Positions 1-4,572 of a stretch of DNA of 5,670 nt are shown here, in pieces. The notes under the pieces were generated by a model that was not told the DNA's origin, ran no database searches, and saw nothing but the letters and a program-made list of their open reading frames with translations. Positions within the stretch are counted from its first letter, which is position 1. The number at the start of each line of letters is the position of its first letter. The position numbers and the translations under genes are program-made. The stretch is from contig DBFWPL010000001.1 of the NCBI GenBank assembly GCA_048463395.1, forward strand, positions 1 to 5,670, given 5' to 3'. The stretch is from JAGAJR01 sp048463395 (GTDB taxonomy: Bacteria > Pseudomonadota > Alphaproteobacteria > RF32 > CAG-239).

Positions 1-5
1 CAATG

Positions 6-53
6 TGCCATAACACCCTGTTAGTATCAATGTGCGTGCTGAAAGTTAGTGCC
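6..53 (+). repeat. Dispersed intergenic repeat, copy 1
   Basis: This 48-bp block aligns without gaps to 5458-5505. The first 23 positions match at 20 (TGCCATAAC, then CCC, GTT and GTATC with single differences), the middle is divergent, and the last 8 match at 7 (TTAGTGCC against TAAGTGCC). Its left flank is cut off by the window edge, so the true extent is unknown. A frame runs through it from an ATG at 3 to a TAA at 63-65. In that frame the differences from copy 2 are mostly silent or conservative. It could be a non-coding repeat or the 3' end of a small coding element. Confidence 0.6.
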
Positions 54-65
54 ATAGAATTTTAA

Positions 66-93
66 TTGCAAATTAATCTTTATGCTTTATCAT
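66..93 (+). promoter_or_regulatory. Probable sigma70-type promoter of the leader RNA
   Basis: A TTGCAA (66-71) and a TATCAT (88-93) lie 16 bp apart in an AT-rich stretch just right of the repeat. They would start a transcript near 100, directly upstream of the structured segment that ends in the terminator at 233-264. The match is partial and is seen by eye only. Confidence 0.4.
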
Positions 94-99
94 CCTTTG

Positions 100-264
100 T
101 GCAGTTCAGAGGTGGACTGTGGAGTGTCGTAGCTCCTTTCAACAAATGGATAACTCTCCGATTGGGGAGCCACAGGTATAAGCATATTTATATGTCGAAG
201 AATGTGGACTGCGTTGAACAGTTACGAACTCCCCGCCTTAGTTTTTCTAGGGCGGTTTTGTTTT
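100..264 (+). ncRNA. Putative structured RNA or 5' leader of the HTH gene
   Basis: No convincing protein is encoded here, but the segment is bounded by a plausible promoter and an excellent terminator, predicting an RNA of about 165 nt. Visible pairings are CTGTGG (117-122) with CCACAG (170-175), directly followed inward by the hairpin CTCTCC-GATT-GGGGAG (154-169). The 8-mer GTGGACTG occurs twice (112-119 and 204-211). As a result CCACA at 170-174 could instead pair with TGTGG at 203-207, giving mutually exclusive folds. I compared it from memory with 6S RNA, 4.5S RNA and common riboswitches and found no match. It may be a stand-alone small RNA, or an attenuating leader for the HTH gene, whose SD lies 12 nt beyond it. 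Confidence 0.45.
233..264 (+). terminator. Intrinsic terminator of the leader RNA
   Basis: The stem CCGCCTTAG (233-241) pairs with CTAGGGCGG (247-255) over 9 bp, including one G-U pair, around a TTTTT loop. The tail is TTTTGTTTT (256-264). This is a textbook rightward terminator, and it sits between the putative leader and the HTH gene's ribosome binding site at 276-281. Either the RNA is independent or the HTH gene is expressed by readthrough. Confidence 0.85.
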
Positions 265-290
265 AATAACAAAATAAGGAGTTTGAAAAA

Positions 291-518
291 ATGAATAAAT
301 GTACAAATCTTGACAAGATTATCGGCCGTCAGTTAGGAGCGGCTTTGTGGGCAGAACGCCAAAAGAAAGGTATCCGCCTGAATACGATACGGGTGCAGAC
401 AGGGCTTGCTCCGGAGTTGGTTGATCGCATAGAGTTAGGGAAAGCCATTATCCCCGTCAGTATAAAAAAATTGCTGAACTTTTATAAGAAAAATATCAAA
501 ATCGAATTAATTGACTAA
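291..518 (+). CDS. Small XRE-like helix-turn-helix protein (copy A)
   Basis: This is a 75-residue basic protein with an XRE/Cro-like DNA-binding fold over roughly residues 12-70. Helix 1 carries LGAALWAERQKKG, the HTH core spans about residues 30-50, and DRIELGK (45-51) resembles the usual 'iE.G' signature after the recognition helix. Its tail, LLNFYKKNIK, is lysine-rich. The start is well supported by AAGGAG at 276-281, nine bases upstream. The protein is about 48% identical over 52 aligned residues to the partial protein encoded at 5510-5670, so it belongs to a local paralogue family. The likely role is transcriptional regulation by DNA binding, with target unknown. It has no partner toxin or phage gene nearby, so an antitoxin or phage-repressor label is not supported. 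The gene lies after a terminator and may be attenuated. Confidence 0.85.
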   Translation: MNKCTNLDKIIGRQLGAALWAERQKKGIRLNTIRVQTGLAPELVDRIELGKAIIPVSIKKLLNFYKKNIKIELID

Positions 519-532
519 CCCTTCTTACAAAC

Positions 533-560
533 AAAAAGCTCCTTTTCTCAGGAGCTTTTT
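533..560. terminator. Bidirectional intrinsic terminator
   Basis: A perfect 11-bp inverted repeat, AAAAAGCTCCT (533-543) and AGGAGCTTTTT (550-560), encloses the loop TTTCTC. The T-runs and A-runs in the arms give a U-tract in both directions. It ends the HTH gene from the left and the exported-protein gene (stop at 596) from the right. Confidence 0.9.
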
Positions 561-595
561 GCTTAGTGTTTCCTCTTTCCAAAGGGATTTTTTGA

Positions 596-946
596 TTAAT
601 CAACCACTTCTTCGGTTACAGTCTCATCAACCGTTACACTGCCCTGATATTCAGGGTTGGCGGAATTGGTTGTTCCGTCAGCATTTTTATTCTCTACTGC
701 CGGAGCGTTATTATCCGGAGCCGGAGCAACTTCCACGCCCGGATCTCCCGGCAAAGCTTCCATGCCATTGTCAGCCGGTGTATCGGCCGCAGGTGCCACG
801 ACCTCATATCCCTGCTCAATAATAACCATATTGGCAGAATCCGGCGTTCCAACCACAGCAGAAGCTTCCGACTGTGCCATTGACTGACCGATACCGCCGG
901 TCAACGCCAACGCAGCTCCGGCAGCCATGCCTAATACTTTTTTCAT
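596..946 (-). CDS. Small exported acidic Ala/Pro-rich protein, function unknown
   Basis: This 116-residue protein was not recognised. The N-terminus is a classic Sec signal peptide: MKK, a hydrophobic Ala/Leu/Gly core, then QSMA with probable cleavage before Gln25. The mature part of about 92 residues is low-complexity and rich in Ala, Pro, Asp, Glu, Asn and Val, with repeated APA/VAPA patches. It has almost no basic residues and no cysteine, and it looks disordered. It should be periplasmic or secreted; there is no lipobox and no membrane anchor. I chose the ATG at 946 rather than the in-frame GTG at 973 because AGAGG lies just upstream of 946, the signal peptide begins there, and the putative promoter would put the RNA start near 973. 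The gene is divergent from the HAD gene and shares the terminator at 533-560. Confidence 0.75.
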   Translation of the reverse strand: MKKVLGMAAGAALALTGGIGQSMAQSEASAVVGTPDSANMVIIEQGYEVVAPAADTPADNGMEALPGDPGVEVAPAPDNNAPAVENKNADGTTNSANPEYQGSVTVDETVTEEVVD

Positions 947-979
947 TTCAAACCTCTTTTCTTTGTTAATCACTATTTT

Positions 980-1007
980 GATATATTCATGACTGATACT
1001 TTTTCAA
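980..1007 (-). promoter_or_regulatory. Probable promoter of the Ala/Pro-rich exported protein
   Basis: On the minus strand TTGAAA (1007-1002) and TATATC (985-980) are separated by 16 bp. This predicts an RNA start near 973 and a 5' UTR of about 27 nt before the ATG at 946. Next to it, 1009-1030 forms a 7-bp T/A inverted repeat (GTTTTTT and AAAAAAC) of unknown meaning. Confidence 0.45.
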
Positions 1008-1041
1008 CGTTTTTTGTTTTTGAAAAAAACAATTATCGGCA

Positions 1042-1070
1042 TTGACGAAAATTTCGGATACGGATATACT
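1042..1070 (+). promoter_or_regulatory. Sigma70-type promoter of the HAD phosphatase gene
   Basis: TTGACG (1042-1047) and TATACT (1065-1070) are separated by exactly 17 bp, which is close to consensus. Transcription would start near 1077, about 34 nt before the chosen GTG start at 1111. That makes an upstream TTG start at 1078 very unlikely. Confidence 0.7.
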
Positions 1071-1110
1071 TTGAAGGTTGGATAATTGTATAGAATATGG
1101 AGAAACAAGC

Positions 1111-1809
1111 GTGATTTTTTGCAAAAAAGCCATTATTTGGGATTTGGACAATACTTTATACCGCATTACACCTGAGTATGCAGACGTTTTGGACGGTGTT
1201 ATGGCAAAAGTTCTGGTGGAAGACATCGGAATTGACATGACCTATGAGCAGGCAAAAAATCTGGTTAAAGAATCTTTCAAAAAATATCGCGACGGCGGCG
1301 TTATTTTTTATAAAGAATACGGTGTTGACGAGATTGACTTTTATCACGCATATCACAACAGCGTTCCGGTTGATTACATTGAACCGTACGAAGGCTTGCC
1401 TGAAAAACTACAAAGTCTCAATATTCCTCAGTACATTTTTACAAACAGCACACGAAAACTGGCCGAAAAGATTCTGCGTAAAATCGATTTATACGAACTG
1501 TTCAAAGATCGGATTTATTCCGTTGAAGATTTTGACAATCTCAAGAAAAATGAAACACCGAACGTTTACTATTGGCTGTGTGAAAAAATCGGCATTGATG
1601 CTAAAGACTGCATTTTTGTTGACGACAGTTATTCTAATCTTAAATATCCGAAACAAATCGGCATGACAACAGTTCGTTTGTATTACAACAGTAATTCATC
1701 TAAAGATATTCCGTATATTGACGCGGCCTATAACGGCATTGACAACTTTATTGACGCCTTTGTCGAAGAGACCAAAAAATGTCCGGCGGCTACTTCTTGT
1801 GCCGGTTAA
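1111..1809 (+). CDS. HAD-superfamily phosphatase, pyrimidine 5'-nucleotidase-like
   Basis: This 232-residue cytosolic hydrolase has the four HAD motifs in order. Motif I is DLDNT, with nucleophile Asp11 and acid/base Asp13. Motif II is the Thr in FTNS (Thr111). Motif III is a lysine in LKKNETP (146/147). Motif IV is FVDDS (Asp171, Asp172), which binds Mg2+. A helical cap lies between motifs I and II (about residues 18-95), as in HAD subfamily I. Length and motif wording (WDLDNTLY near the N-terminus, IFVDDS) resemble the SDT1-like pyrimidine 5'-nucleotidase group, which dephosphorylates UMP or CMP; the substrate is inferred. The GTG at 1111 is preferred because GGAG at 1099-1102 is well placed and the protein then begins just before motif I. 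The Cys-containing tail KKCPAATSCAG overlaps the opposing gene by 20 bp and looks like an add-on. Confidence 0.88.
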   Translation: MIFCKKAIIWDLDNTLYRITPEYADVLDGVMAKVLVEDIGIDMTYEQAKNLVKESFKKYRDGGVIFYKEYGVDEIDFYHAYHNSVPVDYIEPYEGLPEKLQSLNIPQYIFTNSTRKLAEKILRKIDLYELFKDRIYSVEDFDNLKKNETPNVYYWLCEKIGIDAKDCIFVDDSYSNLKYPKQIGMTTVRLYYNSNSSKDIPYIDAAYNGIDNFIDAFVEETKKCPAATSCAG

Positions 1810-2524
1810 CGTATTTGCAAAGATCGCCTTCCATCTGGTAATTCCCGTGATTATCCAGTTTGCTTTGTTCTTTTAAGAGTTCCCGCTTAAAATAGCTGAT
1901 GAGGGGTTCTATGCGGCGGATATATTCGTCGGTCAGTTCATTGGTCGCGTTATCAATCATAGAACTGCTGGTTACGTGGAGCGGGCGAATATCCTTGACA
2001 ATCTCGGAAATAGATTTTTGCAACTGCGGAATAAAATATTCCAATGCTGTTTTGTTTATTTGATGGTGGGTTTGTTCATGCCGGAGCACCACATTATAAA
2101 TACAGCTATGCGGCTGAAGTTCCCGAGACATAAAAATAACCGGATTTTGGTAGCCGATAAAAACATCCACGCTTGTCGGAATGACGCAAATATCATAATC
2201 GCCGATAATCCGGCTGACGGAATTGAGCGAAACCTCCCAATTAATTCCGACAACAGACAATCCCGAAGCAAAAACACCCTGCTCCAAAATACCATAAGTC
2301 TTACCCATGCGGGTTAATTCATTAAAGTCTTTGCTGAAATCATAAGACAACTTCCCGTAAGAAGTCGAAAATGTTACCTTGGGCTGTGGAATTATCTGGC
2401 TGCATGGATCAACATTTTCCGTTTCGGAAAACGGATTTTCCGCAGCCTCTTCCGCCGCCAAAACATCTCCGGCAACACAGAAGAGAAACAAACAGCTTGT
2501 TAATATAAAAAAAAGTTTTTTCAT
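1790..2524 (-). CDS. Exported HEXXH protein, putative zinc metalloprotease-like
   Basis: This 244-residue protein starts with a Sec signal peptide (MKKLFFILTSCLFLFCVAGD, cleavage probably after VLA at about residue 23), so it acts outside the cytoplasm. The mature protein carries HEQTH at about residues 149-153 within a helix-like RHEQTHHQIN, a fit to the gluzincin/zincin HEXXH zinc-binding motif. A third ligand is not obvious. Four cysteines in the mature part (41, 113, 141 and 236) could form two disulfides. The overall look recalls uncharacterised secreted Zn-dependent proteases such as the DUF922-type group, but I cannot confirm membership. Neither candidate start has a good SD. The ATG at 2524 is chosen because the signal peptide begins there; the ATG at 2545 is the alternative. 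Its 3' end overlaps the HAD gene by 20 bp and no terminator separates them. It is divergent from another exported-protein gene. Confidence 0.7.
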   Translation of the reverse strand: MKKLFFILTSCLFLFCVAGDVLAAEEAAENPFSETENVDPCSQIIPQPKVTFSTSYGKLSYDFSKDFNELTRMGKTYGILEQGVFASGLSVVGINWEVSLNSVSRIIGDYDICVIPTSVDVFIGYQNPVIFMSRELQPHSCIYNVVLRHEQTHHQINKTALEYFIPQLQKSISEIVKDIRPLHVTSSSMIDNATNELTDEYIRRIEPLISYFKRELLKEQSKLDNHGNYQMEGDLCKYVNRHKK

Positions 2525-2570
2525 GTAATTTATTATAAAGGCCATTTATTAATTTTGGGTTGATAAGAAA
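2525..2570. promoter_or_regulatory. 46-bp divergent intergenic spacer between two exported-protein genes
   Basis: This AT-rich spacer (TTATTATAAAGG, then TTATTAATTTT) separates two head-to-head genes for signal-peptide proteins. It must hold or overlap promoters for both, and at least one -35 region would then lie inside the opposite coding region. No consensus -35/-10 pair stands out, and both genes lack a strong SD. Shared regulation is an inference from the geometry. Confidence 0.35.
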
Positions 2571-3176
2571 ATGAAGAACTTCGTATTTGCCGTTTCGGCA
2601 CTTTCTCTTATTCTTCTGTCCGGTGCAGTTTCCGCACAAGAAGGGCGTTATGTTCGAAAAAAGCTGACGCCGAATTTCTTTATTCCCCAAGCAGAGTTGG
2701 AACGACGAGAGGTTTTGCCGCCTTTTTATTATGAAGAACCAAAACCGGAACCTAAACCGCAGGCAGTTCCGAAACAAATGCAGCCTCAAGAGGAAGAATT
2801 TACAGAAATCAGTTCGCCGCAAATTGAGCCGACAACCGTTATCTCGCTGCCGGAACCGTTTAATATTGACAAAGCCATTCACAGCCAATATTTGAACTAT
2901 AACAATCAGGATTTAGCCAGGACTCCGGAATATCAACAGAAATATAACGATTATATTCGAGATTTGAAGTTTATTGCCGAAACAGGAAACTATCCGGAAA
3001 ATCCGGTCTTAAACAATGATTTGGCGATGATGAACTCTAACGACAGAATTATCGTTGACAACACGTTCGGTATTAAACCTCCGGCTCCCGTTCTTCCCGA
3101 AAACACGCAGAAGATTGAGGTTTTAGGCGTTTATCCGGCAGTCGAAGACGACAAAGCCCTCCCTTCCGAAGACTAG
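2571..3176 (+). CDS. Exported Pro/Glu-rich protein, function unknown
   Basis: This 201-residue protein was not recognised. Residues 1-22 form a Sec signal peptide (MKNFVFAVSALSLILLSG, ending AVSA before Gln23), with no lipobox cysteine; the protein contains no cysteine at all. Residues 46-96 are a Pro/Glu/Lys/Gln-rich stretch with EPKPEPKPQ, likely an extended spacer that could cross periplasmic distance or bind a partner. Residues 97-165 are more globular and Asn/Tyr-rich (HSQYLNYNNQD, YQQKYNDYIRDL). A second Pro-rich stretch (KPPAPVLPE) precedes an acidic end. It is divergent from the HEXXH protein gene, so the two may be co-regulated and act in the same compartment. Its TAG stop shares CTAG with the dapE stop, a 4-bp convergent overlap. 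The SD is weak. Confidence 0.75.
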   Translation: MKNFVFAVSALSLILLSGAVSAQEGRYVRKKLTPNFFIPQAELERREVLPPFYYEEPKPEPKPQAVPKQMQPQEEEFTEISSPQIEPTTVISLPEPFNIDKAIHSQYLNYNNQDLARTPEYQQKYNDYIRDLKFIAETGNYPENPVLNNDLAMMNSNDRIIVDNTFGIKPPAPVLPENTQKIEVLGVYPAVEDDKALPSED

Positions 3177-4309
3177 CCGAAAAATCCCCGCAGAAAATCT
3201 TTATATATTTTTTGCAGCAACTCGATATTTTCGACTTTCTCACATTCATTTACTTTATGAATGGAACCGTTTGTCAGCCCATATTCAACTACCGGACAAT
3301 ATTTTTTTACAAAGCGGGCGTCGGATGTTCCGCCTGCTGTCGAGTATGCCGGTATTTTTCCGGTATGTCGAGAAATAATCTCCTTTAACATTTCCACCTT
3401 TGGGCTAATCGAGCTGAGAAAAGATTCACCCACATATTCCGGTTCCAAAACAAATTTTCCTTTCGCGGCGGCGATGTGTTTCTTCGTCCAGTTAACTATA
3501 CTTTGAGAGGTATGGTTTGAATTAAACCGAATGTCAATCTGAGCATAAGCCTGTGCCGGAACAACATTTGACGCCGGATTACCGACATCAACCGTTGTTA
3601 CCTGAAGCGTCGACGGTCCAAAAAATTCGTTTCCGTCATCCAATTTGTCCGTTAGCATTGCATTCAACAAGCCTACCAAATTATGTATCGGATTAATCAC
3701 CATATCCGGATAAGCCGTATGTCCCTGCTGACCGAAGGAAGTTATTCTCAAGACAACATCTCCGCGGCGACCGACCTTGATTTCATCGCCCATTTCTTTA
3801 GGGTTTGACGGTTCTCCGACAATTGCAAAGTCAAAAACTTCTCCTTCGGCAGAAAGCTGTTCCAGCATTTTTTCCGTTCCGTCCACCAGCGGTTCTTCTT
3901 CATCACCGGAGATAATACAGCTGATTTTGCCCTGAAACTTATTTTCATTAATAAACTCTCGGCAAGCGTCGGCAAAACAGGCTATTCCCCCTTTCATATC
4001 GGCAATACCCCGCCCATAGAGAACACCCTTTTCAACATTTCCGTCAAACGCCGGAAATCTCCAAGCGGTCTCATCTCCGGCGGGAACAACGTCCATGTGT
4101 CCGGAAAACAGCAAATGCGGATGTCCCTCGCCGTAAGTCGCGTATAAATTGGAAACCGTCTGACCTTTGGCATTCTCAAAGTTCAAAATGCGAACTGAAA
4201 ACCCCAGGCCTTCAAAATATTTTTGCATAAACGCCAAGGCATCTTCAACTTTGCTGTTACAGCTTGGGAACCGAACCAATTTCCGACATAAATCCACGAC
4301 TTCAGACAT
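3173..4309 (-). CDS. dapE: Succinyl-diaminopimelate desuccinylase
   Basis: DapE hydrolyses N-succinyl-L,L-2,6-diaminopimelate to L,L-diaminopimelate and succinate in the cytosolic succinylase branch of lysine and meso-DAP (peptidoglycan) synthesis. The 378 residues match the usual length of this M20 di-zinc peptidase family. Visible motifs are SGHMDVVPAGD (zinc ligand His71, Asp73), GRGIADMKGG (bridging Asp104), GDEEEP (general base Glu137, ligand Glu138), GEPS (Glu166), GQQGHTAYP in the dimerisation lid (His197), PASNVVPAQ, STAGGTSDARF and GSIHKVNE (zinc ligand His351). The GTSDARF and GSIHKVNE wording favours DapE over ArgE. The ATG at 4309 has AGGAG six bases upstream. The gene is monocistronic here: dapD is not adjacent, and its 3' end abuts the Pro-rich protein gene with no terminator between. 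It is driven by the promoter at 4339-4367. Confidence 0.95.
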   Translation of the reverse strand: MSEVVDLCRKLVRFPSCNSKVEDALAFMQKYFEGLGFSVRILNFENAKGQTVSNLYATYGEGHPHLLFSGHMDVVPAGDETAWRFPAFDGNVEKGVLYGRGIADMKGGIACFADACREFINENKFQGKISCIISGDEEEPLVDGTEKMLEQLSAEGEVFDFAIVGEPSNPKEMGDEIKVGRRGDVVLRITSFGQQGHTAYPDMVINPIHNLVGLLNAMLTDKLDDGNEFFGPSTLQVTTVDVGNPASNVVPAQAYAQIDIRFNSNHTSQSIVNWTKKHIAAAKGKFVLEPEYVGESFLSSISPKVEMLKEIISRHTGKIPAYSTAGGTSDARFVKKYCPVVEYGLTNGSIHKVNECEKVENIELLQKIYKDFLRGFFG

Positions 4310-4338
4310 TTAATTCTCCTTTGTTTTTATAAAATATA

Positions 4339-4367
4339 GTTATACGGAGAATATTTTTGTTTGACAA
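4339..4367 (-). promoter_or_regulatory. dapE promoter
   Basis: On the minus strand TTGTCA (4367-4362) and TATAAC (4344-4339) are 17 bp apart. Transcription would begin near 4332, leaving a short 5' UTR with the SD at 4316-4320. Its -35 box overlaps by 5 bp the -35 box of the rightward promoter at 4361-4389, so polymerase can probably occupy only one at a time. Confidence 0.65.
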
Positions 4368-4389
4368 CTAAATTATTTATACTTATCTT
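4361..4389 (+). promoter_or_regulatory. Promoter of the GNAT-gene leader
   Basis: A perfect TTGACA (4361-4366) is followed after 17 bp by TATCTT (4384-4389). Transcription would begin near 4395, giving a leader of about 160 nt up to the terminator at 4527-4554 and about 178 nt before the GNAT start codon. No other convincing promoter lies between the terminator and the GNAT gene. Confidence 0.7.
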
Positions 4390-4416
4390 TAGGGCAAATT
4401 TTATGAAGGGTAAGAC

Positions 4417-4482
4417 ATGAATAAGCCAACCTTACATATCAGCTCCCGAAGCAACCGACGCAGCTTGTATCTGCGACGATGA
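4417..4482 (+). CDS. Possible 21-residue Arg-rich leader peptide
   Basis: An ATG at 4417 follows GAAGGG with about 6 nt spacing and opens a 21-codon frame ending in TGA (4480-4482). The peptide starts MNKPTLHISS and continues with RSNRRSLYLRR, so 5 of its last 11 residues are Arg, four of them CGA codons. It lies in the roughly 160-nt leader, directly before an intrinsic terminator and the GNAT gene, the position of an attenuation leader peptide. The hairpin CGACGCAG (4456-4463) with CTGCGACG (4471-4478) covers its last Arg codons. GATTTG at 4481-4486, overlapping the stop codon, repeats the start of the terminator's 5' arm and could pair with CAAATC at 4542-4547. Short chance frames are common, so this is suggestive only. 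Confidence 0.4.
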   Translation: MNKPTLHISSRSNRRSLYLRR

Positions 4483-4526
4483 TTTGTGTTTGTTTACTAA
4501 AAAACGAATATGAGTTTAAGTTGCGG

Positions 4527-4554
4527 GATTTGAAATTTTTTCAAATCTTTTTTT
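4527..4554 (+). terminator. Intrinsic terminator/attenuator before the GNAT gene
   Basis: GATTTGAAA (4527-4535) pairs perfectly with TTTCAAATC (4539-4547) around a TTT loop and is followed by seven T's (4548-4554). The stem is AT-rich, so termination may be partial. It ends only 7 nt before the GNAT gene's SD (CGGAG, 4562-4566), leaving no room for another promoter. This implies conditional readthrough or leaky termination. Confidence 0.75.
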
Positions 4555-4572
4555 ATTTTAACGGAGCCCCTT

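Noticed and set aside
100..264. Candidate 6S RNA
   Set aside because: Length and an internal CUCCGAUUGG-like stretch recalled 6S RNA, but I could not build the long closing stem and central bubble, and the neighbour is not a 6S-linked gene.
66..266. A 66-residue open frame across the leader region
   Set aside because: It begins at a TTG inside the putative promoter, has no SD, runs through the terminator stem and loop, and its sequence lacks protein-like character. It is better explained as RNA.
291..560. Toxin-antitoxin module around the HTH gene
   Set aside because: No toxin-like small gene is adjacent on either strand. The gene is flanked by terminators and stands alone.
947..973. GTG start nine codons upstream for the Ala/Pro-rich protein
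   Set aside because: Those codons contain the ribosome binding site of the ATG at 946 and would add a charged segment before the signal peptide.
1009..1030. T/A-rich hairpin as a terminator
   Set aside because: The stem is only A-T pairs plus one G-C, lies between two divergent promoters, and has no gene ending before it.
1078..1110. Upstream TTG start for the HAD protein
   Set aside because: It would begin at the predicted transcription start with no usable SD. The GTG at 1111 has GGAG at 8 nt and leads directly into motif I.
2409..2888. Minus-strand 159-residue frame opposite the Pro-rich protein gene
   Set aside because: It is an antisense shadow spanning the divergent promoter spacer. 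Both real genes there have signal peptides and a coherent composition.
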